Below, piece by piece: positions 1 through 9,046 of a DNA stretch of 36,213 nucleotides (position 1 is its first letter; every line of letters begins with the position of its first letter). Source of the stretch: an uncultured Bacteriovoracaceae bacterium. Lineage in GTDB: Bacteria > Bdellovibrionota > Bacteriovoracia > Bacteriovoracales > Bacteriovoracaceae. The notes beneath the pieces are model-generated. The model saw only the letters and a program-made list of their open reading frames with translations, was not told the origin of the DNA and did no database searches. The translations under genes and the position numbers were made by a program. Location: assembly GCA_913053615.1 (NCBI GenBank), contig CAJXHA010000002.1, positions 1 to 36,213 of the forward strand, in the 5' to 3' direction.

Positions 1-942
1 TGTTTGTCCTCTTTTAACTCTTCCATCCATCACTGCTTCATGTAATGCTGCTGGAATAGATGCGGAAGATGTATTGGCGTACTTTTGAACAGTTTGAATT
101 ACTCTTTCCATAGGGAAATTTAAAAGCTTAGCCGAAGTTTCAATAATTCTTAAATTTGCTTGGTGTGGGATAAACCAATCAATATCATCAAGAGTTAAGT
201 TATTTCTTTCAAGAAGAGTTGCACAATGAGAAGACATTGTTTTAACAGCTGCTTTGAAAACAACCTGTCCATCCATTGAGATATATTGTTCTTTTTTCTC
301 TAATACTTCATGAGTAATAGGCTCCTTTGAACCACCTTTTGGAAGTGCAAGGGCCATACTCTTTGAAGAATCACAACCTAGGATAGAGTCAAAAATCATT
401 GCACCCGTATTATCTTCATCTCTTGAAATAACCGTTGCACCACAACCATCTCCAAAAAGAACACAAGTCGATCTATCTTCCCAATTATTAAATGTAGATG
501 TCATTTCACATCCAACTAATAGTGCGTTCTTATAGACTCCAGTTTGAACTAAAGAATTAACCATTTGAAGTCCGTAAACCCATCCTGTACAAGCAGCATT
601 GAAGTCTAAACAAGCACATTGGTTACTTATCCCAAGTCTCGTTTGAAGCTGACTTGCTGTATTTGGAAATAACATATCAGGTAAGGTTACAGAAAAAAGG
701 ATTAAGTCGATATCATCTGGTGTAAGCCCAGCATTTTTAATCGCTTCTCTTGCAGCATGCTCGGCCATACCACTAGGGAACTCTTCATTTTCAACGCTTC
801 CAATTCTTCTTTCTTTGATTCCTGTTCTTTGAGTGATCCATTCATCTGAAGTGTCGACCATTTTTGCAAGGTCATCATTAGTCATTACTTTTTCAGGGTG
901 ATAATTACCAGTTCCTTTGATTATGGCATTGTACGTTTGCAT
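1..942 (-). CDS. fabH: Beta-ketoacyl-ACP synthase III (FabH), C-terminus truncated by window edge
   Basis: Manual translation of the minus strand from ATG at 942 (MQTYNAIIKGTGNYHPEKVMTNDDLAKMVDTSDEWITQRTGI...) stays open to base 1; active-site Cys context DFNAACTGWVYGL, PHQANLRI and YANTSSASIPAAL motifs of KAS III. Confidence 0.95.
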   Translation of the reverse strand, partial: MQTYNAIIKGTGNYHPEKVMTNDDLAKMVDTSDEWITQRTGIKERRIGSVENEEFPSGMAEHAAREAIKNAGLTPDDIDLILFSVTLPDMLFPNTASQLQTRLGISNQCACLDFNAACTGWVYGLQMVNSLVQTGVYKNALLVGCEMTSTFNNWEDRSTCVLFGDGCGATVISRDEDNTGAMIFDSILGCDSSKSMALALPKGGSKEPITHEVLEKKEQYISMDGQVVFKAAVKTMSSHCATLLERNNLTLDDIDWFIPHQANLRIIETSAKLLNFPMERVIQTVQKYANTSSASIPAALHEAVMDGRVKRGQT

Positions 943-974
943 GAGGGTATTCCTTTTTTGAAAATTAAGTGCAA

Positions 975-1012
975 AAAAAAAGGCCATCAAATATCGCTAC
1001 TTGATGGCTTTT
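975..1012 (-). terminator. Rho-independent terminator between rpmF and fabH (possibly bidirectional)
   Basis: Inverted repeat GCCATCAA (983-990) / TTGATGGC (1001-1008); read on the minus strand it is followed by a run of T (AAAAAAAAA at 973-981 on +). Confidence 0.7.
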
Positions 1013-1062
1013 ATTTAAGACAATTTAAACATTGCTCTTAATTCTGTGTCAATGAGATTTGA

Positions 1063-1272
1063 TTACTCAGCGCTTTCTTCTTCTGCGTCAGCTTTGATTT
1101 CGAAAACCTGCTTACCTTTATAAGTTCCACAGCTAGGACATGCGTGATTTGGAAGAGTTAAGTCTCCACAATTTGGACATGACATAGGGTGTTTTCTGTA
1201 CTCTTTATGGTGCTGACCAGCTCTTCTGAGACCTTTTCTCGATACTGATGTTTTCTTCTTAGGAACTGCCAT
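1063..1272 (-). CDS. rpmF: 50S ribosomal protein L32
   Basis: MAVPKKKTSVSRKGLRRAGQHH... with zinc-ribbon CPNCGDLTLPNHACPSCG; canonical bL32. Confidence 0.97.
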   Translation of the reverse strand: MAVPKKKTSVSRKGLRRAGQHHKEYRKHPMSCPNCGDLTLPNHACPSCGTYKGKQVFEIKADAEEESAE

Positions 1273-1306
1273 ATTAATCTCCAGATTTAATTTTTTTTAG
1301 ATGAAA

Positions 1307-1335
1307 CTTATATAAAAGAATCTATGGAATTTCAA
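1307..1335 (-). promoter_or_regulatory. Putative sigma70-type promoter for rpmF
   Basis: On minus strand TTGAAA (1330-1335) - 17 nt - TATAAG (1307-1312), upstream of rpmF start at 1272. Confidence 0.5.
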
Positions 1336-1354
1336 TAACAAAAGCTATTTTTTG

Positions 1355-3049
1355 TTATGGATTTGATTCATAATTCAATGAGTCTAAGTGTTTGATTTTA
1401 TTGGGTTGGCTATCTGGCTCAAAAATTTTCAAGATAACAGTCGCATCTTGAGCCCCTAAGTCATAACACTTAGAATTATATTTTGAGCATTTTTGCATAA
1501 TGTCAGTTTTAAGATTTGGGCACTCGAATTCATAACTTGTAATGTATGCATTTCTGCCGGCCATTTTCATTACTTTATTAATATTTTCTTCTGAACAATT
1601 TGGAAGGGTAAATAAATTGAAGTTTTTATTTATGCGGTAGTCTCTAAAAAAGTATTCATGCCAAGAATAATTAGAAGTAAAAAGATAGATTTCATTAGAG
1701 TAATTAGTTGCCTTGGTTACTTTTTCAAATAAGTCAGAGCTCTTATGTGTATTAAAATAAGTGAGCTCAGAAGGGGAAAATGCAAGGTTTGCTAGTAAGT
1801 ATACTGGCAAGATGGAGTTAAGTATTTTTTGCTCTTTAATATAGCTTGTAAGTAGACTGAGGACAAAAATGAGCAATGCAATCAAGAAGAAATTATACCT
1901 CATATATATTGTTCTTCCCGTGACTTTAAAGAAAATCATCACTGCAGTAAAAACAAGAATTGTAAGGACTATACTTAAAAAAGACTTATTCTCTTTAAAA
2001 ATCTGGCTGAGCTTATCTCTTAAAATAAATCCTAATATAAGTATAAGTGATACGAGAATCAAATAAGGACTAACTTTTTCAAATGGAACAGAGTGCTCGG
2101 GTGCTCCTAAGTAAAAGTCAGTAATTTTATTATAACGTGTAAAGTTAAAGATTATCTTTTGAGAAACCCAAAAGATAATGAGCTGGATAGGTAAATATTT
2201 GATCGCTAATTCTTTGTGTTCGAAGACCCACATTAAAAGATAGAGTAGTAATCCACTGATAAGAACGTAGTTCTCTGAACTATGTGAATTGAGCTGAAAG
2301 AGAACGAGTATGGTAAAAGCAAGTATTACCCTTGTGAACTCTTTAAAGCTGAATTTTTGTTTCGAGAAAAGAAAGTACACAAAAAATAATGTAAACTGAT
2401 GTATTGGAAAGTAAGGTGTGAAGTGTTGTTCTAGCGTAAATTGAATCCCAATAAAGTACAAGTAAGCAATATTAAAAATAGCGAAATGATGTAGGTCTTT
2501 ATATTCTTTGTCATGAAAACTTTTGAGTGCAATTAAGACTAAGCAAATAAAACCTGCAAGATAATTGACGAAGAATATTAAACAGCTCAACCACAATAAA
2601 AGCTTAACAGAATGATTACGTACATACTTACTAAGAAAGATAAGGAGCAAACTAAAAGCGAGGATATAATTAGTAATAATTAGGCTGAATGAAAAAATAT
2701 AAGCATTAAATAAGATATAAAAGAAAAGATATTTATCTAATAAAGCCCTTTTGCTATTTATTAAAAAGTAAAGAAGAGGCAATGTTGAGAATAGTATCGA
2801 GAAGAATCTCATTTTATTTATAGTTATTATATCAAGAGAAACAAGAATCTTTGTCACTAAGTATGTAAGAGGTGGGTGAAAAGAGTGATAAAGGGAATAA
2901 CCAAATATACTTTCAAGGTCCCAATATCCACGTGATAAGACCATTAACTCATCAATAAAAAGCTCTGTATTCCAAGCATAAATAACCTTAAATAAAGTTA
3001 TGATACATACTAGGATTATAAGCGGTTTTATTTGTAGGAGCTTTCCCAT
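1355..3049 (-). CDS. Polytopic membrane protein, GT-C / PMT (GT39)-like glycosyltransferase candidate
   Basis: 564 aa, many TM helices, N-terminal acidic loop after TM1 (WNTELFIDELMVLSRGYWD) followed by HPPLTYL, typical of GT-C family proteins. Confidence 0.55.
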   Translation of the reverse strand: MGKLLQIKPLIILVCIITLFKVIYAWNTELFIDELMVLSRGYWDLESIFGYSLYHSFHPPLTYLVTKILVSLDIITINKMRFFSILFSTLPLLYFLINSKRALLDKYLFFYILFNAYIFSFSLIITNYILAFSLLLIFLSKYVRNHSVKLLLWLSCLIFFVNYLAGFICLVLIALKSFHDKEYKDLHHFAIFNIAYLYFIGIQFTLEQHFTPYFPIHQFTLFFVYFLFSKQKFSFKEFTRVILAFTILVLFQLNSHSSENYVLISGLLLYLLMWVFEHKELAIKYLPIQLIIFWVSQKIIFNFTRYNKITDFYLGAPEHSVPFEKVSPYLILVSLILILGFILRDKLSQIFKENKSFLSIVLTILVFTAVMIFFKVTGRTIYMRYNFFLIALLIFVLSLLTSYIKEQKILNSILPVYLLANLAFSPSELTYFNTHKSSDLFEKVTKATNYSNEIYLFTSNYSWHEYFFRDYRINKNFNLFTLPNCSEENINKVMKMAGRNAYITSYEFECPNLKTDIMQKCSKYNSKCYDLGAQDATVILKIFEPDSQPNKIKHLDSLNYESNP

Positions 3050-3054
3050 TGTAA

Positions 3055-3597
3055 CTATTGTTTTAAGTTTGTCGGAGATTCCATGGTCTCAATTGGCCCA
3101 TCTTCATCAAGCACTGGGTATTGATTAATGTTTAAATAAATAAGCTCATGTACCATTTCTTTCAGGTTCGCTATATTTTTCTCAGAAAAATGAACTTCAT
3201 GAACATCATTGTCTACAAAAGTTTCATCTAAGTCTTCATATTCTTCGTCTTCAGCAAAGTGATTTGGAATAAAACAAGACTTAAAGGAAACAGTCATTTC
3301 ATCACGCATCTCTTTTAAGGTTCTGACACATTCTGTGAAAAAAGAAACATGTAACTCACCTTTGCACAGTAAAACATTACCAAATGGTTGGTGGTGTACT
3401 CTCTTAAGAGTGATGTCTAAATTTATTTCAGAGTCAGCTAAGTATTGCTCAGTTGTTCTTTCGCTCACTTTCTCATTTAATTCATTGAGAAGGTCTTCTA
3501 ACCAATCTTGTGATTTGTTTAGCTTATAAGAGCTTTCCTCGTTTGGTTTTAAGAGGAGAATATTAACTTCAGCATCAATCTTATCAAATTTAGTCAT
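3055..3597 (-). CDS. YceD / DUF177 family protein (23S rRNA accumulation protein-like)
   Basis: Pattern G-x-L-x-V-x(4)-TECVRTL...F...F followed by acidic stretch and LKEMVHELIYLNINQYPVLDEDG resembles DUF177; two genes upstream of rpmF, where yceD is normally found. Confidence 0.7.
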   Translation of the reverse strand: MTKFDKIDAEVNILLLKPNEESSYKLNKSQDWLEDLLNELNEKVSERTTEQYLADSEINLDITLKRVHHQPFGNVLLCKGELHVSFFTECVRTLKEMRDEMTVSFKSCFIPNHFAEDEEYEDLDETFVDNDVHEVHFSEKNIANLKEMVHELIYLNINQYPVLDEDGPIETMESPTNLKQ

Positions 3598-3601
3598 AGT
3601 T

Positions 3602-4156
3602 TTACTTTTTACTTGCTTTCTTTTTAGCAGTTTTCTTTTTTGCAGTAGTTTTTGTTACTTTCTTAGCCGTTTTCTTAGCGGCTTTTGTTACTTTTTTCGC
3701 CGTCTTTTTAGCGACTTTCTTAGCTTTCTTGGCTGTTTTCTTGGCAACCTTTTTTGCTACTTTCTTTGCGACTTTGGCAGTTTTCTTTGCTTCTTTCACT
3801 GTTGCTTTTAAGTCTTCAGCGTCTTCATCTTTACTGTCTTTCTTAGCGGCTTTCTTGGTGGCTTTTTTTGTTGCTTTCTTTTCAACTTTCTTGGCAGCTT
3901 TTTTCTCTACTTTTTTAGCGGCTTTCTTTGCAGGTTTTTTTGCCGCTTTTTGACTAGGCTTTTTACCCTCTTTTAGATCTTTATAAAAATCCACTAGTTT
4001 ATTATAAAACTCAAAAGAGTCATCAACATCAACACCTTTAAACTCTTCTTCTAATTCTTTATGCAGGTTCTTGTCATGAATTTTGATCAAACTTAATAAA
4101 TAAAAACATTTTGATTTATAGTTCTGATTTTTCTCTGGTCCACTAAAGCTTGTCAT
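3602..4156 (-). CDS. Histone H1-like Lys/Ala-rich DNA-binding protein
   Basis: About 75 aa N-terminal region followed by repeated KKAAKK/KKVAKK/KKTAKK heptad-like tail to the C-terminus. Confidence 0.75.
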   Translation of the reverse strand: MTSFSGPEKNQNYKSKCFYLLSLIKIHDKNLHKELEEEFKGVDVDDSFEFYNKLVDFYKDLKEGKKPSQKAAKKPAKKAAKKVEKKAAKKVEKKATKKATKKAAKKDSKDEDAEDLKATVKEAKKTAKVAKKVAKKVAKKTAKKAKKVAKKTAKKVTKAAKKTAKKVTKTTAKKKTAKKKASKK

Positions 4157-4221
4157 AAATCCTCCACCTATGTTTATATGTTTACTTATTTAATAAGACT
4201 TAAAGAGAAATTGCAATAAAT

Positions 4222-4677
4222 ATGAAGTACTTAATTTGTGGATTTAGTGGGGCTGGAAAATCTAGCTTGCTAAATAAAATTAAAAATGATTCGCAGTATA
4301 AAGAATATGAATTTTATGATTTAGACAGCGAGTTATTAAAGATTTTTAAAAAAGATTCAATCACTGAATTGGTTGAATCCATTGGTTGGGAAGAATTTCG
4401 CCAAGCAGAACAAGAAACTTTAAATTTACTACTGCAAAAAAGTAATATTTGGATTGCGCTCGGTGGTGGTAGTTTGAATGAAAAGAATGTAGATTTTTTC
4501 TATGAGTCAAAGGACATCAAAGTCTTATTCTTAGATACTCCAATAGAAGTTTGCTTAGAGCGTATAAAGGCCGCTGGTGATAGGCCCTTATTGGCAGAGG
4601 GTGAAGATTTCTTAAGAAATTTATATAAGTCTAGACTTCCAATTTACACAAGATTTGAAAGAATTTTAAGTAATTAG
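4222..4677 (+). CDS. aroK: Shikimate kinase-like protein
   Basis: P-loop GFSGAGKSS, DLDSELLK, ALGGGSL, RPLL motifs characteristic of shikimate kinases; 151 aa. Confidence 0.75.
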   Translation: MKYLICGFSGAGKSSLLNKIKNDSQYKEYEFYDLDSELLKIFKKDSITELVESIGWEEFRQAEQETLNLLLQKSNIWIALGGGSLNEKNVDFFYESKDIKVLFLDTPIEVCLERIKAAGDRPLLAEGEDFLRNLYKSRLPIYTRFERILSN

Positions 4678-4740
4678 AGTTTTATATACTTGATGTTTTT
4701 ACTCGGAAAATGAATCTTTTACTAGATAAACCAACTAGGC

Positions 4741-4770
4741 TTGTCAGATGGTCCGACGAAGTGCCATAAT
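4741..4770 (+). promoter_or_regulatory. Putative sigma70-type promoter
   Basis: TTGTCA (4741-4746) - 18 nt - CATAAT (4765-4770), upstream of the ORF starting at 4802; the -10 is part of palindrome CATAAT-T-ATTATG. Confidence 0.4.
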
Positions 4771-4801
4771 TATTATGATTGCCATCAGCTAAGGAGTAGG
4801 T

Positions 4802-6247
4802 ATGAAGGCTCAAGAATCTAATAATCAAGAACAATTTCAAGTAGCACTTTTATTTGACTCGCTTAAAGAAGCGAAGCCCGTTTCGGATGCTTTAAGAGAT
4901 ATAGGTGTTTATGCCCATCTTTATACAGAATTAGATGAATTTTGGGTTCATATAAATACTCAAACTCCAGATCTTGCATTAGTAGATGTGAAAAAGATGT
5001 CTCAGGGGACTTTATTATTAAAGAATCACCCTAAAGCTCAATCTGGTGATTTAAGTTTTGCTTTTTATTATAGTGAAGAGACTAAGTTTCTTACCCAATC
5101 TACTTTTCAATTTAAGCATTATGGATTCATTAAAAAAGAACTCGAACTAAGAGGACAAGTACAAAGTATTTTAAAAAGATTTAATGAAGTTCTCCATGCT
5201 AAAGATGAAGTTGAAACATTAAAAGAAAGAGTACAAAGATTACAACTTCGTTCTCAGAGATTAGTAGAAGATAATGAGATTGCCTTTAATTTTAATCATC
5301 AATTAGAAAAGCTTAATCAGCTTGTGGATAGAGTTGGTCGTTTTAGTTCAGAGAAAGAATATATTTCTCAATTAATTACAGTGTTCTCTGAGTGGGATGA
5401 TGTAAGTGAGTTTGGAGTTTACACTCTAGGACAAAGTGGTCAAAAATTAGTTTCACCTAAGGCCATTAGAAATAAGTATAATGAATTACCTGATCTTTGG
5501 TTAACGAGAGCAAGTGAGAAAGGCATTGATCAATTCTCACAAGAAATGGCTCATGAAGTTGCATTTGATCTATTCAATCAAAACCTAAGAGTCGTAAATA
5601 TTAAAGCACGTTCAGAATATCCTGAGATCATGATTTTATGTCAGTTTAATGAGGATAACTTACACCAATTTAATTGGGATCTATTAGAAGAAAGACTTTC
5701 GTTTCGCTATATGAGTTTTTTAATGCGTACTCAATCAGAGGAAAGTGTAACAGATACCAGAACTGAAGTTTGGAATGTTCTAAACTATCTTGATGATATT
5801 CACTTTCACCAAACTCAAGCAAAGCATAAGTGTGTTGAGATCGATCTAACAAATTTAGTTAATGTTATTAAAGAGAAGCATGGAAATCGCTTTTATTGGA
5901 AATCATTTTTTCAAGATTTTAACTCTCAACTTTCAGAGGTTTTAACTGGTAACTTTAAAGTTGCAAATTTTGGTGTTAGCAGTATTGCAACACTTATTGA
6001 TAATCGTTATTTAGAAGAGGACTTTGCAGCTTGTAAAGAATTCTGTTTAAATTTTCAATATTGGAGATACTTTGAAGATACTGCGATGATGATGAACTCA
6101 ACAATGTATCCAAAAGTGAAAATTATTGCTCCAAGCTCTGTGAATTATTTAAGACAACAACAAACTCAAAATACAGCAGCTGCTCAGATTCCGCTAGAGA
6201 CTAAAGTGAATCGCATGAAGTATAGAGCACCTCAACTTGATGCATGA
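4802..6247 (+). CDS. Protein with divergent response-regulator receiver-like N-terminus and large uncharacterised C-terminal region
   Basis: Receiver-like order: FDS, TPDLALVDVKKM (putative phospho-Asp), YGFIKKEL (putative conserved Lys), followed by a predicted coiled coil (DEVETLKERVQRLQLRSQRLVEDNE). Confidence 0.5.
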   Translation: MKAQESNNQEQFQVALLFDSLKEAKPVSDALRDIGVYAHLYTELDEFWVHINTQTPDLALVDVKKMSQGTLLLKNHPKAQSGDLSFAFYYSEETKFLTQSTFQFKHYGFIKKELELRGQVQSILKRFNEVLHAKDEVETLKERVQRLQLRSQRLVEDNEIAFNFNHQLEKLNQLVDRVGRFSSEKEYISQLITVFSEWDDVSEFGVYTLGQSGQKLVSPKAIRNKYNELPDLWLTRASEKGIDQFSQEMAHEVAFDLFNQNLRVVNIKARSEYPEIMILCQFNEDNLHQFNWDLLEERLSFRYMSFLMRTQSEESVTDTRTEVWNVLNYLDDIHFHQTQAKHKCVEIDLTNLVNVIKEKHGNRFYWKSFFQDFNSQLSEVLTGNFKVANFGVSSIATLIDNRYLEEDFAACKEFCLNFQYWRYFEDTAMMMNSTMYPKVKIIAPSSVNYLRQQQTQNTAAAQIPLETKVNRMKYRAPQLDA

Positions 6248-7359
6248 GAAAAGACACAGCTCTCTTAGTCAACTTTGAGAATCTAAGTTATAACTTTCAA
6301 GAATTAAATAAACTAGCACCTCATAATGAGGTGCTTTTTATGATTAAAGCAAATGCATATGGAAGCGGACTAACTGAGACTTATCGTTATGCAAAGGAAG
6401 TGAATAGAATTTCTAATTTTGGTGTTGCTTCACTAGGTGAGGCAATAAAAATTCGAGAAACATATCCTAAAGATAAGACAAGTATATATGTTTTTAGTGA
6501 TCTCAACTTAGATAATCATGAGTTCATAAAGTTATATGATGAGCTAGATATTATTCCCGTTATATCAGATATGGAGAGTTTAAAAATCTATATCGAAAAA
6601 TTGAAATCAAGGCCACTTGTAATAAAGCTTAACACTGGTATGAATAGACTAGGCTTTGCAAAGAGTGAAGTTGATGAACTTATAAGTATAGTGGCGAAGA
6701 ATAATTTAAATATCTTTCACTTAATGACTCACTTTTCAAGTTCATACTTTGATGTTGATAGAGTCCAAGCAACTAGAAAGCAATATGAACTTTTTTGTGA
6801 CATTAAAAAGTCATTTCTCTCAAGTGGAGTGAGTATCCAAAATACAAGTTGTGCTAACTCTGGAGCAATTGAACAAGAGTTTAGTTTAAATGAAAACTTT
6901 ATTCGTCCAGGTCTAATGCTCTATGGGCCATATAGTGTTGGAGGTATAAAGAATGAGCCCATTAAGTGGCATGGCAAAAATATAAACTCTCTAGAAACCA
7001 GAATCATTAAAAAAACATTCTTTAAAAAAGGAACTCCTATCGGCTATGGAGGCACGGTAGTTGATGACGACTATCAAGTATTGCTCCTTCCTATAGGTTA
7101 TGGTGATGGTTTTTTGACTTATTATGCTAATGCTAAGTTTAAGCTAGAATCACAAGAGGTTAAAGTCCTTGGTAGGGTAAACATGGATATGGTTGCTCTG
7201 GGGGTAAAGGGCAGCAGTACTGGCTTTAAGCTGAATCAAAAGGTAAAAATATGGGACTTTGATCAGGCCAGTTTGATGCAATTCTCAAGATCTGTAAAAA
7301 CAATTCCCTATCAAGTAATGTGCGCCATAAGCACAAGAGTTCCTAGAATATACTTATAA
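6244..7359 (+). CDS. alr: Alanine racemase
   Basis: PLP-Lys motif MIKANAYGSG, LNTGMNRLGF, TSCANSGA, RPGLMLYG, GYGGT, GRVNMDM; overlaps upstream ORF by ATGA. Confidence 0.93.
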   Translation: MRKDTALLVNFENLSYNFQELNKLAPHNEVLFMIKANAYGSGLTETYRYAKEVNRISNFGVASLGEAIKIRETYPKDKTSIYVFSDLNLDNHEFIKLYDELDIIPVISDMESLKIYIEKLKSRPLVIKLNTGMNRLGFAKSEVDELISIVAKNNLNIFHLMTHFSSSYFDVDRVQATRKQYELFCDIKKSFLSSGVSIQNTSCANSGAIEQEFSLNENFIRPGLMLYGPYSVGGIKNEPIKWHGKNINSLETRIIKKTFFKKGTPIGYGGTVVDDDYQVLLLPIGYGDGFLTYYANAKFKLESQEVKVLGRVNMDMVALGVKGSSTGFKLNQKVKIWDFDQASLMQFSRSVKTIPYQVMCAISTRVPRIYL

Positions 7360-7401
7360 AACTTATTTTCAGATAAAGTTTATTTTTCTACAATAGTCTT
7401 C

Positions 7402-8193
7402 ATGGTTAAAGTAATTAATCGTCCTTTAGAAATGCTTGGAAGCACAGTCTTAGATTTAACTCCATCACTTGGACGCCTCACTATTTATATGATTCACGTA
7501 TTCATGTGGTTAATAAGGCCACCTTTACGTTTAAAATTATTTTTTGAACAAATGGTGTTCATGGGAAATAAGAGTTTATTCATTATTATGTTAACCTCTT
7601 CATTCTCTGGGATGGTTTTTGCTTATCAAATATATCTTGGTTTTACCGCTTTCAGTGTTGATTCATTTGTAGGTCCAATTGTTGCGATTGCTGTATGTAA
7701 AGAGTTAGCTCCTGTGTTTACAGGACTTGTTGTTGCCGGAAGATGTGGAGCTGCGATGGCCGCTCAATTAGGAAGTATGGTTGTTACTGAACAAGTTGAT
7801 GCCCTAGAGGTGATGGGTGTTAGTTCAATTCAGTATTTAGGAGTTCCTAGAGTTGTTGCAACTGTAATTACAATGCCAATGCTTGCTGCTATTTTCATGC
7901 TTATTGCTAATACTGGCTCATGGATTGTTGGGACACAATTACTTGGAATTGATGAGGCCATGTACTTTGCAAAAATATCAGACTTTATGACAGTAAAAAT
8001 GGCAATCGAAGGACTTATTAAATCTGCCATCTTTGGATATATGATTGCTATCATTGGTACTTATCAAGGCTTTCAAGTTAAGGGTGGTGCCGAAGGAGTT
8101 GGTAAGGCCACTAACCAAGCTGTGGTCTGGGGAATGGTTACTGTTCTTGTCATGGACTTCTTTTTAACAGCTATTCTGGCGAAGGTTTTATAA
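7402..8193 (+). CDS. mlaE: MlaE-family ABC transporter permease
   Basis: MlaE/YrbE hallmark: VCKELAPVFTGLVVAGRCGAAMAAQLGSMVVTEQVDALEVMG; directly followed by MlaF and MCE genes. Confidence 0.95.
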   Translation: MVKVINRPLEMLGSTVLDLTPSLGRLTIYMIHVFMWLIRPPLRLKLFFEQMVFMGNKSLFIIMLTSSFSGMVFAYQIYLGFTAFSVDSFVGPIVAIAVCKELAPVFTGLVVAGRCGAAMAAQLGSMVVTEQVDALEVMGVSSIQYLGVPRVVATVITMPMLAAIFMLIANTGSWIVGTQLLGIDEAMYFAKISDFMTVKMAIEGLIKSAIFGYMIAIIGTYQGFQVKGGAEGVGKATNQAVVWGMVTVLVMDFFLTAILAKVL

Positions 8194-8945
8194 TGAGTTA
8201 TAAAGCGTCCATCGAATTTAATAATCTTGTAAAAGAATTTGGAGATCACCGAGTATTAAATGATCTCGATTTTAATATTCATGAAGGAAAAATTACCACC
8301 ATTCTAGGTTTCTCTGGTGCAGGTAAGTCGACGCTTTTAAAACATATATTAGGAGTTCATCATCCAACTACTGGGCAGGTAAAAGTTCTCGGTGAAGATT
8401 TGAGTACTCTTAATGAGTCAAAGCTACGTGAGTTTAGAACTAACTTTGGAATGGTATTTCAGTACTCGGCTTTATTCGACTCTATGACTAACTTTGATAA
8501 TGTTGCCTTTCCGATGCGTGAGTTCACAAATATGAGTGAAGAAGAGATAAAAGAAAAAGTTCATACTCTTTTTAAACAAACTGCATTAGATGACTTTGCA
8601 ATTCATAAACTCCCATCTGAAATTTCAGGAGGGATGAGAAAGAGGGTTGGACTGGCGCGTGCTCTTGCATTGCAACCAAAAATTATGCTGTATGATGAGC
8701 CAACAACTGGATTGGATCCAATTACAACTCATATGGTTGATGATCTTATAACTTCGACACATAACAATAACTCAGATATTCCAATGACTTCTGTTATTAT
8801 TTCCCATGATATTGCAGCGACATTAAGAATCTCTGACTATGTTGCTTTCTTAGAAATGGGGAAGATGGTGGTGCACCTTCCTGTTGATGAATTTAGAAAA
8901 TCGGATCATCCAACAATTAAGAAATTTATCGAGTTATCAACTTAG
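8193..8945 (+). CDS. mlaF: MlaF-family ABC transporter ATP-binding protein
   Basis: Walker A GFSGAGKSTLL, signature SGGMRKRVGLARAL, Walker B LYDEPTTGLDP, H-loop ISHD. Confidence 0.95.
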   Translation: MSYKASIEFNNLVKEFGDHRVLNDLDFNIHEGKITTILGFSGAGKSTLLKHILGVHHPTTGQVKVLGEDLSTLNESKLREFRTNFGMVFQYSALFDSMTNFDNVAFPMREFTNMSEEEIKEKVHTLFKQTALDDFAIHKLPSEISGGMRKRVGLARALALQPKIMLYDEPTTGLDPITTHMVDDLITSTHNNNSDIPMTSVIISHDIAATLRISDYVAFLEMGKMVVHLPVDEFRKSDHPTIKKFIELST

Positions 8946-8974
8946 CTGAGTCACAAACTCAGGAAAGGATTTCC
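8946..8974 (+). other. Two adjacent small hairpins between mlaF and the MCE gene
   Basis: CTGAGT-CACAA-ACTCAG (8946-8962) immediately followed by GGAAA-GGA-TTTCC (8962-8974). Confidence 0.4.
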
Positions 8975-9046
8975 GCAATTTTTACTTTGGTAATTTCTAC
9001 TATTTTTAGGTTAGAATATTCATATTATTAATGATTTGGAGTCAGT

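Noticed and set aside
1869-2066. Plus-strand 65 aa ORF inside the GT-C-like gene
   Set aside because: Fully antisense to a well-formed long ORF, no supporting motif.
3729-3953. Plus-strand ORF of 74 aa (MAVFLATFFATFF...)
   Set aside because: It is the antisense of the Lys/Ala repeat tail of the H1-like gene; the low-complexity F/A composition is a mirror artefact.
3620-3960. Tandem repeats resembling a repeat array/CRISPR
   Set aside because: Irregular short units encode KKAAKK-type peptide repeats in frame; there are no unique spacers of constant length.
7357-7390. Possible terminator between alr and mlaE (AAACTT...AAGTTT then T-rich)
   Set aside because: The stem is AT-only with weak pairing; insufficient evidence for a terminator call.
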